DNA of 64,000 bases. It comes from Azorinus chamasolen (Eukaryota; Mollusca; Bivalvia; Cardiida; Solecurtidae). The DNA is taken from the NCBI GenBank assembly GCA_963576725.1, contig OY755237.1:62721423-62785422 (forward strand), read 5' to 3'. This document shows positions 21,080 through 32,801 of the stretch, in pieces (the stretch's first letter is position 1; every line of letters begins with the position of its first letter). A program made the translations under genes and the position numbers. The notes beneath the pieces were generated by a model that ran no database searches, had not been told where the DNA came from, and saw nothing but the letters and a program-made list of their open reading frames with translations.

Positions 21080-22225
21080 TAAGAGCACTAATTTAAGTGC
21101 CATATAGGCAGCGGTTTATTAGTTTAGCTGTTATGATTTCTCAAAATGCTACTTGGTAAAGAGTAATAGCTAAATCCGATGTGTTTGGTTTGTGATGAAA
21201 TAAATGATTGTAATCAATATCTAAATAAAAGATTCATTTAAAATCTGGAGCAGGTGGGCCTAACGGTAAAGGTAGTTTAAGATGTTTATTTAATTTCAAA
21301 AAATGTCCTTACTGTTTTTTTGTTAAAGCTGCACAGATAACGTCGTCGTTTCAGCTAATTTAGTTCCTTATAAATGTAATTGATATTATGATACTGTGAA
21401 AATGAATGAATTGAAAAACAATTTTGTAGGCAAGTAACGATCTTATTTCAACAAAAAAAGCCTTTAATCACCAATAATTTCTCTTTCAGAACTGTACACC
21501 CTTATACCACATTTTCCAGATTATAATAAATGCTTCAAATAGCATTCAACAGTTAAGCACTTTATCAGTGACTCTGTAAAGTATATAATATGCTCACGTC
21601 GAAGTCCGTCTAAAGAGTAAAATCCGTCTAAATGAATCAACGGACAGTATTGTATGCATGTTCAAAAATGGTACTGTGCCAGTCTCAGTCTCAATGTCCT
21701 GTGAAAAGAGACAACATTATGACCAGTTACATGTAGGTGATTCCTCCGATGAGCGTTTCAGCAAATTCTGCAATCCGTCTGTCATTCTCGTTAGTACACT
21801 TTTGTTAGGAAAACAATAAAATCGATTGCATTAAAAACAGTTAAAACAATTACGATAACATATGCATATGGGGTATGCAAACAAATGGTACAATGCCAGT
21901 CCGCGAGAACTGCGCACGTATTTAGGCATTGGGTAGATTTGGACGAGTACGCATCAGCTGTTTTGCTCTTCGTCTGTCAATTTATTTCCTACTCGTTTGT
22001 AAACAAAGCAATATAACTATAACGCTGATAACTGTTGAAAAGGCAACCTTTTTGCATTGTATATATTACCTACGTTATAGGTTATTAGTATTTCTGCGCA
22101 AGCAGCCGAACTCAAGACCCCGCACAAACAAGCCCAGATACATATCCACTGCACCATGACAGCTATGTTGAAAACATTCCAGCTTGCTTAGGCTTTTTAA
22201 AATAAAGAATCGTTGTAGTCGCTTC
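21080..22225. other. Unassigned sequence
   Basis: No coding frame, palindrome or tandem array recognised. A 76-codon plus-strand frame at 21929-22159 has no motif. Confidence 0.3.
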
Positions 22226-22227
22226 GT

Positions 22228-22680
22228 TTGGTTTACTGTTACTCTGTTTGCAGCTCAATCATTGAGTACACTAGCGATAGGTGGATACAGTATGTTCACT
22301 TAAATGTTTTTTCGTTATACATGCACTTTACCACTGTATTTGCTGTCGCGGTTGTTGTAGATTAGTCGGAGAGGGGATACGTTTATTTACACTGTTTGTC
22401 TTTTAGGATGGGGATGGAATAAGTGTGAGGTTGGGCGCCCATAAACCGGTTTAACTCCCCAGTGACTTTTGTCACTGACCGTTCCAAGGCGGTACTTCCA
22501 TCTTCCTCCTTTTGTATGTTTGTTTTGTCTTTGTGCGTCTCTTGTTGTTTTTTCTACTTATGTACATTTGCTGTTTCCTTGTGTTGCTGTTCGGGCGAGT
22601 GCTTGTTCTGTATGTGGTGTTTCCTGCATGACTCATTTTTGTACTTTTACATTAGAGTCAGTCATGTTTTGTTCCAAAAT
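22228..22680 (+). mobile_element. Naiad-type Penelope-like element, 3' tail only (plus strand)
   Basis: This stretch is the reverse complement, with scattered changes, of the 3' non-coding tail at 54100-54560: GTACACTAGCGATAGGTGGA, TTCGTTATACATGCACTTTA, GGAGAGGGGATACGTTTA, GGTTGGGCGCCCATAAACC, CCGTTCCAAGGCGGTACTTCC, CATGACTCATTTTTGTAC. It lies beside an (AAAC)n-rich run (22741-22765), and Naiads are reported to favour microsatellites. The 85- and 72-codon frames here are tail sequence. Confidence 0.75.
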
Positions 22681-22744
22681 AAGTTAGTCTATCCGTATAA
22701 ACAGTCACAAACTGTCTAGTGTTTTGTCATAATAAAGGAGAAAC

Positions 22745-23020
22745 AAAACAAACAAACAAATAAATAATACGTTTGTGTCCGTATCGGAATATTCGCCAAT
22801 CGTCACTACCATTGGAAGGTCTTTTCCCGTCTATTTTTAGATGGACTATTTCTGTAGGTAGGGTAATTTCTCTGTCTATCCAAACTGTTGATATTAATGC
22901 TTTTTCGATGTTAAATAACACTACTTCAATGTGTAAGCCGCCCGCATATACATGTAACATTACCCAATATGTACGTTGTGCCGTATTTACGGCAAATCCA
23001 ACACAAAATCGAGCTCAGCT
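22745..23020 (-). pseudogene. Coding-like minus-strand segment, origin unknown
   Basis: The frame from about 23020 down to 22745 reads protein-like: FAVNTAQRTYWVMLHVYAGG, LFNIEKALIST, REITLPTEIVHLKIDG, RPSNGSDDWRIFRYGHKR. It then runs into the (AAAC)n tract, where it ends. Upstream it is limited by a TGA. It could be a host exon remnant or part of another retroelement. I do not recognise it, and no splice sites are clear. Confidence 0.3.
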
Positions 23021-23079
23021 CTGCATTAATTGTATATTGTGTCATATGCCTAAATCCATAGAAATACATTATATATAAA

Positions 23080-24320
23080 TCATCTGTCAAATATCGCAAC
23101 TGTAAGATACATAACGTCAATTAAAGTCGATTAAAAACGACACCCGATTATTTGGTTCTCTATTTATCATAATGTAACCGAATTGAATGGTTTGTCACTG
23201 GAACGGTTACTCTCTCTGAGGTTTGCCATTGGACGTATCTGCTGGATGTATCCACTGGATAATCTGTTGACAAATTCAGAGTTGTTTTATTTAATTGTAT
23301 TAATCAAACATATATCTTCATAAGAACAAATTCACGTTCGGTCCCTGTCGACGTCAACATCACGACATAGCACATCATCGACATTCTTTGTGACGTGCTG
23401 AATACAAATAGCCAGCCACTGACCACCTTAAATTAATCAGATAGATGATTCATTGTCTGAAATATACTCTTACAGTGAAGTTCTTACATATATACACACA
23501 AAAAGTATATTGACCCAACGTCAAAGAAATTCAACCGACGGAATGTCTGAACGAGAAAGCATGTTTGTTGTTGATTGGATTGAAAAGAACACTACTATCT
23601 ATATATAATCCAAAAGACAGTAACATATTTTGAAAGTAGATCCTTCGCAAGCAACACAATGCGAAAAGAGAACATTGTAGCCTCGGATTTACTGAATCTG
23701 TTCATGAGCAGTTATTAAAAGAGCATCACCGCTCATGTCTCCTGGCATCAGCTTAAGAGTTATTCAATTTTCATAACTAAAAGCACTGAACCCCGAGGGA
23801 CCAGAAAATAGAACAACACTGGGAATGAAGTGCGTTGAAACTTTGTACAGCCGTCACACGAGCACTTAATACCTGTTGGTGTGAAAGTACATGCTAGAAA
23901 CCTTGTAGTAAATACACAGAAATTGCGTTATTTGCCTTTGAATATGAGTCAGTGAAACATATTTTCCAAAATATTGTCTCCTAAATTCCCAAAGTAGCTT
24001 GGAAAATTTTATTTAGTAGGAAAGTGTTTTGGGTTGTTCCATACTTGAAGTTGTATTTTAGTACATACTTTATATCCTAACTAAAGCCACCACTAAACAG
24101 GAATACTGATCGTTGAAGACAGTTGATACAACAAGATAATAGTACAAAGAATTCACAGGCAATATCAACGCTATGGTGTTTTATTGAACTACGTTCAATA
24201 TTAAAACTGATATTTTTATAATAAATTCAATTCCCAAGCCAAGCACAGTCTGTGAATTTTCCAGGATATGACTAAGTGACTTTTAGGGCTGATATCATAT
24301 TAGACTTGTAGCTTGGCCAA
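23080..24320. other. Unassigned sequence
   Basis: Nothing I can support as gene, palindrome or tandem repeat. Confidence 0.35.
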
Positions 24321-24321
24321 A

Positions 24322-24530
24322 TTAACGCTTTCCTCCATTAACACGCCTTTCTACACCTCTAACAATCACCTATTGAACCCATTGTGATATATAGGAGCAA
24401 ATGCTCTATTTATCACAATGGTTTCAAACTACAAAATTCTAAATTTTCCTTTTCTCTAGTTAATGCTCCTTTCTGGTACATTTATTCAAAGAGGTTGGAT
24501 CTAACAATATCCTATGAGGGAATGGGTTAA
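24322..24530. mobile_element. MITE family B, TTAA-flanked, plus an adjoining half copy
   Basis: TTAACGCTTTCCTCC at 24322 and GAGGGAATGGGTTAA ending at 24530. The hairpin is partly deleted (GATATATAGGAGCAAATGCTC). Bases 24531-24610 repeat the hairpin's right arm and flank (GCTCTATTTATCACAATGGC, GGTGACTTTTACAGAGG) in the other order, so part of a second copy abuts it. Confidence 0.75.
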
Positions 24531-24639
24531 CAAATTAAACATTGCTCTATTTATCACAATGGCTTTCAAAGGTGACTTTTACAGAGGTGTCAATAAGAGA
24601 GAATTGATAAAACTTACATGGCAAGACATTTATCATTCT

Positions 24640-24800
24640 ATATGGAGGACGATCAACGCCAAAATTGCATCATGCTTTGTGTCATTTCAATTTGCTTCAT
24701 GTTCAATGCATTATGCTAAATGATTACTGCATGCCACGATGTGCTTTCTTCTTTCTTTGAAGTTCCTTCCTCGATCCGACATTCAACCTTCTCTAAACTT
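24640..24800 (-). repeat. Dispersed repeat, inverted relative to 27370-27520
   Basis: GGAGGACGATCAACGCC, AAATTGCATCATGC and CAATTTGCTTCATGTTCAATG are the reverse complement of GGCGTTGATCGTCCTCC, GCATGCTGCATTTT and CACGAAGCAAACTGAAATG in the 27.4 kb repeat. Confidence 0.65.
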
Positions 24801-25007
24801 ATTAATTGATTATTATAAACGTCAAATGACGTGTTTCATTGTTTAAACTTTTTTGAAGCATATTCTTTGTGCTATTTGCCTAGAGCTTGGTGCTTGGTGC
24901 TTGATACGGTGTTCCAACTTCGCTACGTTCGACCCCGGACTTTGTCGTACTCTAGTCAGCTCGGACTAAAACGATGAAGTGATTTGCCGAATACATAGGT
25001 AAAGAAG

Positions 25008-25160
25008 GAAAAAGCCGAAGACACAGAAATAGAAGGATTTCAAAAAACGCTGAAGACATAGAAATAGAAGGATTTCCAAAAACCGCTGAAGACATAGAAA
25101 TAGAAGGATTTCAAAAAACGCTGAAGACAAAACACTGAAGACAAAGAAATAGAAGAGTTA
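25008..25160. repeat. 35-bp minisatellite, about 3.5 copies
   Basis: The unit GCTGAAGACATAGAAATAG + AAGGATTTCAAAAAAC recurs at about 35-37 bp spacing and is followed by truncated units. A G-rich run (GGGTGGGGGTGGGGG, 25177-25191) follows. Confidence 0.85.
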
Positions 25161-25799
25161 CTGATCCATTACATTAGGGTGGGGGTGGGGGTATTTACTT
25201 ATTTCACCACCTGTACGGTAAAACAGAAGATTATGAATGGAAAATTGTCACTCATGTAGTTATTGCTATTTGTTTAAAGAAGTTTGAGTATACATTAAAA
25301 TGTTATATTTGATAAACAACTATATTTCATTAAAACTAATTAGATTTAAACTCAAATTTCACATAAGACTATAGTGGTGGTGGTGGTAACAATATAATTA
25401 ATATTCACGATGTCATTATTTTTCACATGAATATTCAATAAATAATGATCCAGCTGTGTAGTATCATGATCGTCGATGTGTGATAGGCCACGTGTATCTG
25501 TGCTAAATTAATTATAAATAGAATTTTAAACTGATGGCATGACATTTGATTTTAGACAGAAGATTATGGGAAAATGGGTGAAGTTTTAAAAAATAAATAA
25601 ATAAACAATAGAATTTTAAACTGGTGTCATCACATTTCATTTAAAACAGATGATTATGGGAAAAGGTTTTTTTTTTAAGGGATGTTACTTCTGGTGCAAT
25701 TCTATTTCGTTGGGTTTGTTCATGTCCGTCTAATCAGGATCTGTTCTGTTTGCTAATGAACTTAGAATAAATACCTGGTGTCTATCATTACCAAAAACA

Positions 25800-26175
25800 A
25801 GAGTGTCCAAAGGAAAACATGTGTCACTTGCTGGGATAAGTTTGACGGACAGTGTGACATACAGACAGACGGGCGGTCATACAGACGACGGAAAAATGAC
25901 CTCTATGTGCCACACTTCCTCTCGGCAGGTGACACAAAATCGGTATATTATAAATAAGATCGTTCAAAGGAACACATGTGTCACCTGCTGGGAGAAGTGT
26001 AATAATAAAAAGGAAACACAACCGACACCCAGACAGGCAGGCAGACAGACATGCAGACAGGCCGATAGACAGACAGGCAGGCAGATAGACGGACGGACAA
26101 ACAGACAGACAGGCAGATAGATGTCGGAAAAGTGATCCCTATGTGACACACTACCTCTCGGCAGGCGACACAAAA
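25800..26175. repeat. Duplicated unit with (CAGA)n core
   Basis: Two adjacent copies run from AACATGTGTCACTTGCTGGGA to CCTCTCGGCAGGTGACACAAA (25817-25940) and from AACACATGTGTCACCTGCTGG to CCTCTCGGCAGGCGACACAAA (25970-26175). The second carries an expanded CAGA/CAGG tetranucleotide tract (about 26030-26120). The unit ends are inversely related (TGTCACCTGC / GCAGGTGACA), so it may be a small inverted-repeat element. The 105-codon frame here is repeat-driven. Confidence 0.75.
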
Positions 26176-26473
26176 ATCACCTGATATATATTAGTGACGT
26201 CAATATTTCTTACATGAATATTGAACAGGGAAATTGTTAAATTGCTATAACGTAGAGGCATATCTTTATCATATCGTAAGGAAACAGAGCCGACCGTGAT
26301 TTCAACGACTCCCACAGGAGCTGGCTGATCTGTGCTTACTCAGTTTGCAAAGGCGTAAAAAGGTGAGTTTCTGAAGTAAATGGTTAGAGGCAGCATGTCA
26401 ACTATTTCTCAAACCTATTATAATTGTAATAAAGATATTTTCTTTCATGCTATATTAAACATGTTTATATTAA

Positions 26474-26640
26474 TAATCTTAACCCTTTCCCCGTTCTATA
26501 TTTAGTCCCAATTCCAATACTTACATAATATTTATGGACAAAAATAATTATAATGAAATTATTGACGGCGAAACATTGCAGTCATTTCAGAAATTCTAAA
26601 TCTGCAATCAGAGCAGATCCTGATCAGACGGCCCCTAAAA
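26474..26640. mobile_element. Truncated MITE family C
   Basis: CTTAACCCTTTCCCCGTTCTA, then CCAATTCCAATACTTACATA, then GAGCAGATCCTGATCAGACGG, stopping inside the hairpin at GGCCCCTAAAATAAGCC. Confidence 0.65.
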
Positions 26641-27365
26641 TAAGCCACCCTGGTCTATCACACATCGGCAATCTTTACCATTTACTCAATGAATAGTCAT
26701 GTGAAAAATAATGACAACGTAAATATTATATATATATTTTAAAATAACACATGGACACGTGCGTTTTACCAGGACAAACTATGTAGAATCATATCTATAA
26801 TGACAGATCATCAGCGAACAGGACAGACCCTGATAAGACGGAAATAAAAAGCAACAAAATAAAATTGCACTAAAAGCAACATCACTTTTTTAAAGGATAC
26901 CAACCCCTTCTCAATAATGTTCTTTTTGCTTCAAACTACATTTAAAAACCAAACCAAATATTTAATTCGATCTACGTTGAATCCATCCTCAGTACTCTCA
27001 GTAGTTTGATTACCTGGTGTTCTATGCAGCGCCACCTATTTGGCAAGTTTCGGCGGAAGTGCGTTATGCCTTGCATTCGGCTTTATGCTTGTTGATAGGG
27101 TCTTACCGCATTGCGTCATGTGTCATTGGGTCATGTGTCATTGTAGAATGAAACAAAATGACTGCAAACAAGTAGAAAGAAGGTTAACACCAAGCATAAC
27201 GACGAACGACGGATGGTGAAAGAAGTTTAATTGTTAAATAAAGCACAACCCCACATGCAATTTCGAATACGCTCTTGTAATAAGGCACAATGCACGATGC
27301 ATTTTCGTTAAATGTAGGATCTAGGAAGAAATGTCAATGAAAGAAGGAAGCCCATCTTGACATGT
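26640..27365. other. Mostly unassigned, with short C-type relics
   Basis: AATAATGACAACGTAAATATT and ACAGGACAGACCCTGATAAG (26700-26840) are fragments of C-type elements. No gene is visible. Confidence 0.35.
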
Positions 27366-27520
27366 AAAATCCTTTAGCAAACTGTTCAATACCACAATGC
27401 ATGATGCATGTATCATGAAGCAAACTGAAATGTCGTAATGCATGATGCATTTAACACGAAGCAAACTGAAATGCCAGAATGCATGCTGCATTTTCGGCGT
27501 TGATCGTCCTCCATAATTCT
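27280..27520 (+). repeat. Short tandem repeat with GCATGATGCAT
   Basis: GAAGCAAACTGAAATGTCG, TAATGCATGATGCATTTAAC recurs about three times at ~47 bp spacing (27375-27490), after an earlier degenerate copy (GCACAATGCACGATGCATTTT, 27285-27305). It ends GGCGTTGATCGTCCTCC. Confidence 0.65.
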
Positions 27521-28299
27521 ACCCCTCCTCCTTCAGTCTTCGATTTTTGTTGCATTTTGGCCATGATAATGTTTTCACCTTTCATATTGATGTTACGCTC
27601 GTGCGTATGTGCGTATCGCTAGCCACTCCCACTGCTTATACAGAAACTGGCGTGCTCGTGCCGGTACAAAAATAACATTCGAATTGGCGGGTACCACAGT
27701 GTGTCTACATGCTCAACAATCTCGACTCTGATAAAACTAAAGGTTATAGACTCCAGACCCCTGCTTATATATCTGTTTGAGACGACGATTGGTTCCATGT
27801 TTCCCAATGATAAGTACCTAGGTATTTAGGTACCAATGGAACAATGACCGGTAACCGATCTACCGTTATTCTATCTAGGTAAAAGTAAGTGCACTTCCAA
27901 AATGGACGCCACAAGACCAGAACGAAGACTGTCGAAGAACAGAGGACTCTACTGAAAACAATAACAAGGACACACCAAAATGTATACAAACATAAATACT
28001 ATAAGGACCTGTGTAAAGAAATCTCCATTACAGTATGAATTGAAGACACAGTATGTATGCATCTCTACTAGTGTACAATTTACAGTCAGCGTGGTAAACA
28101 AATGACCCGTTAGCATGGTAAACAAATACACAGTTAACATGGTAAACAAATAGCTTCTGCTATTCAATATTTCAAAACAGACTTTCTTTCATTTTCTTTT
28201 TATATGAATGATAATATTGGGTCCTGATTAGGCGTCGAGTAATATTTTTTTCTAATTTGGATGCATATGTTTGTGAATGTAACCGGGCCACGAGGCTAT

Positions 28300-28400
28300 T
28301 ACACTTTTGCATGAGTCTGAGATCACCAGAATCTGACCAAACAGATACTTGAGAATGATATCAGTTTCAGGCTGATAGGTTTTATAATCTTGGACCAATG
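28300..28400. mobile_element. Relic related to the 178-bp palindrome
   Basis: GAGTCTGAGATCACCAGAATC, GATACTTGAGAATGATATCAG and TTTTATAATCTTGGACCAATG preserve the outer order TATAA...GGACC. A better relic is at 29100-29245, and others at 50680-50750 and 59530-59650. Confidence 0.5.
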
Positions 28401-28905
28401 TATTCACTCGTGGTTAAAGGCTATTTTCAACATTTTAGTTTCCCATATAATACATACAAACCTTTTTATTTCAAAGGAAAGTGACATAAGTAAAATTAGA
28501 CATGCGATCTAGCATGTAAATCTATTATACGTTACACTGTCTCATCGTGCTAACTGACCACAGTTTCCCATTACATGGCCCTGTGATGATGTCCGTGGTG
28601 ACATCGCAGTTCTATAAATGACTACGGAACATTATTGCAGTCTAAGTAAATGTATGGGTAAGGTAGGAAACACCACATTCAAAACACACAGTCGTCCAAA
28701 CGTCAAGAAGCCATGATACTCATTCGCAACTGTTAGACTGTAGAATTATATCAAAGCTCGTTAATACTTGTTTTGTATTAGTAGTGTTGTTTTGACATTC
28801 ATTTCTGTCATAGTTTGAGTTTGAATTACAAAGAATCGTAAATCGTTTTACTTTGTATAAGTTTTAACGCTTTGTTTCAAAGATTCAAAGACTCAGGCTT
28901 CGGCC

Positions 28906-29049
28906 TTAACCCTTTAAACAAAGAACATACATGTACTGTTATTTGCAAATTTCGCAAAATCGTCAGGCACATTTACCCGTCACACTTTATGGGCTCTACT
29001 ACTAATAATGGACTATTCCACTCTGAAATTTCAGTGGTTAAAGGGTTAA
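28906..29049. mobile_element. 144-bp TTAA-flanked short MITE
   Basis: TTAACCCTTTAAACAAAG at 28906 and GTGGTTAAAGGGTTAA ending at 29049. It has the CCC/GGG ends but no central hairpin. Confidence 0.6.
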
Positions 29050-29099
29050 CATTGCGACAGCGATAATCGTAACATAGGATTCACGATAAATGTGGCCCC

Positions 29100-29245
29100 G
29101 AGGTTATAAAACCGTTTGCTTGAGCCTGGGATCATTCTCAAGCATCTAACTGATAAGATTCAGGGCTTGCACAGAATATGACTAATGAGATACTTGAGAA
29201 TGATCTCAGACTCAGAAGAAGTTTTAACCTTGGATCATAATTTAA
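29100..29245. mobile_element. Palindromic element related to the 178-bp type
   Basis: GAGGTTATAAAACC, GAGCCTGGGATCATTCTCAAG and AGCATCTAACTGATAAG pair loosely with ACTAATGAGATACTTGAGAA, TGATCTCAGACTC and GTTTTAACCTTGGATC. Confidence 0.6.
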
Positions 29246-29517
29246 TTTTATACAGGTCAAATAGATGTGTTGGTAAACACCATATCATGTCATGCTTATA
29301 CGCGTATGCCATAGAATATCACTTTTAGATTAGCCATACACGACGATGCTTTAGACTAAGTCTAACTGATGTTTACATAGAGAGAGAGGCGATTTAAACA
29401 GTTATTGCTGCGTAATCATATTTGATAATTCTTTGAAAGCAAATAGAAACAAGCGACAAGTACACATAAATGGACTTTTACTTATAGACATTGTCCAAAA
29501 TATACGTTGAAAGTTCA

Positions 29518-29753
29518 TTAACCCTTTACTCCATAGCGAAGCTTTATGGCAGAGTAGACCAAGATTAGTAGACTCTTGTAGGAGTCATCTGATCTGGGTA
29601 TGCTTTATAAGCTTATGGAATAACATAGACATATTTCTAGAGTATATGCCGTAATAAACATTATCTTGTTCATAATGCAGATAGATCAATTAGCTAATTA
29701 ATATCCACGTAGTCATTATTTCTGATATGAATATTCATGAACTAAAGGGTTAA
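29518..29753. mobile_element. C-like MITE, 236 bp, TTAA at both ends
   Basis: TTAACCCTTTACTCCATAGC at 29518, a hairpin with GTAGACTCTTGTAGGAGTCATC, GATATGAATATTCATG in the body, and CTAAAGGGTTAA ending at 29753. The final TTAA is also the first TTAA of the next element. Confidence 0.72.
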
Positions 29754-29950
29754 CCAATTTCCTCATATTGATGCCTTCTGACGTCTCTGTAAATGCCACT
29801 TTTGTGATAAATAGAGGATTTGCTCCTATTTATCACAATGGTTTCAACACTACACAAGTCTATTTTTTCCTTGTTTCTAGTAAATGTTCCTTTTTGGTAG
29901 TTGTATTGAAAGAGGTTGGGTCTAGAAGAGCCTACGAGGGAATGGGTTAA
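29750..29950. mobile_element. MITE family B sharing a TTAA with its neighbour
   Basis: TTAACCAATTTCCTCATATTG at 29750, hairpin GATTTGCTCCTATTTATCAC (left arm shortened), and GAGGGAATGGGTTAA ending at 29950. Confidence 0.8.
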
Positions 29951-30159
29951 GAGTCTCAATGACGGTAAGTTTTGACGAAACGCTAAGTTAATGTTTTCAC
30001 AAATGGAATTACACATGAAATGATTATATGAAGTCGAAAGTGTTTCCTCTCGAGGGATTCACTGACGCCCAGCAAAACCGCTCCCAAATTGCTTTCCCTT
30101 CAATAACACTTAATTCTTATCCCGCTATTTGCGATATGACCCGCATTTCCAAGCAGCTT

Positions 30160-30400
30160 GCAACCAGATGAGACGCCGAATAACTCGGCGTCTCGTCAGC
30201 ATCCCAGCTGTTTGACTATTGGTCAACTTTTCGCCAAAACCTGATGAAATCAGAAGTAGTCCAAACTGAACCGTATCCAATTTGGGCAGGCGTTATGTTT
30301 AACAGTGTGGTAAGTGTTGAAAGTTTTAAAACAATGAGGCTATAAATGTAATGATGAAATATCGAATGTCATACCATAATACTTGCATGACTGAAGTTGT
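30160..30400. mobile_element. F/G-type hairpin relic
   Basis: CCAGATGAGACGCC, GAATAACTCGGCGTCTCGTC and ATCCCAGCTGTTTGAC form the hairpin. The flank reads on through GTCCAAACTGAACCG to about 30400 without clear ends. Confidence 0.5.
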
Positions 30401-30539
30401 TTCAACACAACTGCTTTTAGTTTGATTACATTTTCACAAGGATTGGATATTCTAGATTTCCTATATTTCGATTGTTACACAGCACTTGCCTTAGCATAAA
30501 TATACTTTATCTTGAACATGTTTAACAATTTGATCGTAA

Positions 30540-30610
30540 AACTGTGCGGTTGTGTGTGTATGTATGTGTGTGTGTGTGTGTGCGTGTGTGTATGTGTGTC
30601 TGTGTGCATG
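30540..30610. repeat. (GT)n microsatellite
   Basis: GT repeats with A and C interruptions. Frames on both strands here are low complexity. Confidence 0.95.
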
Positions 30611-30940
30611 TGCCTCACTTGTTTTCTGTCTGTGTCTTTGGTAGTGGTTGCGCATTGTGCGTGGCTTTTCCGGCTTGACTCTACCATTTTGTTTCAAATA
30701 TGATTCAGAATAAAAATAAAAGTCTCTTTCACTTTGTTTTTCAAAGAGTTAATCAGATCTTCAAATCGTTTGTCTCACAACAAAACGCCGAGCTAATCGC
30801 AATACAGATCCAGACTATTTGAAAACATAATCAAGGATTCACCTATGGTGTGCTATAGTTCATTTTGTATTCCGAGGTGGTAGGATACCTCTCGCTTTAT
30901 TCGTTCTCATTATGCCAAAAATCATATGTTTTCTTCAATA

Positions 30941-32007
30941 TATATATTCTGCGCATTATTGGAATGTCGACGATTCTAGAATTGTCCTGCGCGTTTTAGG
31001 AATTCCAATAATGGCGTATAATAATGAAATTCCTAAAACGCGGAGGGTGATGCGACCATAGTTCGTGCGCGTTTTTTGGAATAGTGGGCAACGTTGGAAT
31101 TCTCCATTTACATGCATTTATAGATTATCGACCATAGTCTATTTTATTTATCATCTATATGAATCAGTTTGTACGACTCGCATACATATTTCAGTAGAAT
31201 ATTGAAAGCCGTATTTAAACATTAATTGTTCATAGGACAACACAAACAACTGACATTATCTGTTGCATTATCATTAACCAATTCCCTCATAGGCTATTTT
31301 TAGATACAGACTCTTTGAACAAATCTACCGAAAAGGAGCATTAACTAGAGAAAAGGAACATTATAGAATTTTGTAGTTTGAAACTTTTGTAGCTCCTATG
31401 GAGCAAATGCTCTATTTATCACGATGGTTTCACAAAGTGACTTTTATAGAGTCGTCAAAAGTCGTCAATATGAGGGAATGGATTAACCTGAATTATCTGT
31501 TGTAAATCATTATGGACTAATTTTAATTTGTGCTGATGGACAACAATTAACAGAATAATGTTGTTAACTTTTTCTATTTCGTGTTTATTAGAAATTAGTA
31601 TTGACTTCATTTCAGTTATGCGGATTGATACTTAACAGAAACAGTGTTTTAAATAAAATGGACCGCCTTTAGTAAAACAAGGTGTACACGCATCAAACTG
31701 TTTTCCTCGCCGAACAATAGTAGAAAAAACAGCAATTTATCTCAAATAATAAGAACAAAATGACCACACAACAAACCAGCTTTAGAAAAAAAAGACTTAC
31801 GTGTACTAGCATCAAACTCGTTTTCTCGCCGAACAACAGCAGATCAAAACGAAAATACTAATCAAAGAGCGTAATGTAATTTTGCCTCGCGCGATTCTAG
31901 TATCGCGCAGGGCAATTCTGGAATGGGACGCCATTATTGGAATTCCTAAAATACACAGGACAATTCTAGAAATGTCCATTATTCCAGTAATTCGCAGAAC
32001 ATATATA
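30941..32007. mobile_element. 1.07 kb element with ~78-bp terminal inverted repeats
   Basis: The left end TATATATTCTGCGCATTATT, GATTCTAGAATTGTCCTGCG and TTTTAGGAATTCCAATAATGG (30941-31015) is matched in reverse complement by CCATTATTGGAATTCCTAAAA, CACAGGACAATTCTAGAAATG and ATTCGCAGAACATATATA (31929-32007). The interior has a nested family B MITE (31274-31486) and a 119-bp direct repeat (starts near 31682 and 31801). No transposase frame is visible. Confidence 0.6.
31274..31486. mobile_element. MITE family B nested in the 1.07 kb element
   Basis: TTAACCAATTCCCTCATAGG at 31274 and GAGGGAATGGATTAA ending at 31486. The hairpin's left arm is deleted to TTTTGTAGCTCCTATGGAGC. Confidence 0.8.
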
Positions 32008-32167
32008 CACACACACAATACTTACATGTTTATTAGGAAACATATTTTACCAACAAAGCGTGTTGACAAATAAAATACGCAATAATTAACATGACAACAT
32101 ATGCAGAATATGATTATGCATATTGACCTCTGCTAAACTAATTTAAATAAGTACCGTACTCTAGATG

Positions 32168-32330
32168 TTTAACCCTTTCCCTGTTCAGTATTCATGTAAA
32201 AATAGTGACCTCATGACTATTTATTAGCATAAGTTTTATACTGTAGAATTTGCAAGGGAAATCTTTACTTTGACAAAAACTGTAGAATCTGATCCATAGC
32301 ATGTCAAAAGCAAACAGAGCAGACACAAAC
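32168..32330. mobile_element. C-like MITE, truncated in the hairpin
   Basis: TTTAACCCTTTCCCTGTTCAG, TATTCATGTAAAAATAGTGAC, GCAAACAGAGCAGAC, then loss of the rest. Confidence 0.6.
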
Positions 32331-32570
32331 AAATGAATCATTATTCATATATACTAGGGTACTTCACACACCTTCCGAATATAAACATTAATTTGTTTGT
32401 GAATGCTCTGTACTTATTTTGGGGGATCTATACGCGCATTTTCGTGAGATTACTTACTGTTTAGGACTTTATGTCCTACAATTTATGAAATATGTACTCG
32501 ATGTCCTAGGAAAGCATGCGGTGTTGTTTCAAACAATCACGGGGAAGCATATAAACAAATTATTATATAG

Positions 32571-32801
32571 TTGAACACATTTCCTCATAGTGGCGCATTT
32601 TGGCGTCTCTGTAAAAGTCACATCTTGAAACCATTGTAATAAACAGAGCATTTTGCTCCATAGGAGCAAATGCTCTATTTATCACAATGGTCTAAAAACT
32701 ACACAATTCTAACATTCCCCTTTCCTGTAGTTAATACTCATTTTAGGTAGATTTATTCAAAGACGCTGGGTCTGAAAATAGTATAGGAGGGAATGGGTTA
32801 A
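32571..32801. mobile_element. MITE family B
   Basis: Left end decayed (TTGAACACATTTCCTCATAG). Hairpin GATAAA-CAGAGCATTTTGC / AGGAGCAAATGCTCTATTTA. Right end GGAGGGAATGGGTTAA. Confidence 0.78.

Noticed and set aside
25803..26120. 105-codon frame with Gln-Thr-Gly-Arg repeats
   Set aside because: Translation of the (CAGA)n tract.
30475..30703. Frames on both strands around a GT tract
   Set aside because: Microsatellite-driven.
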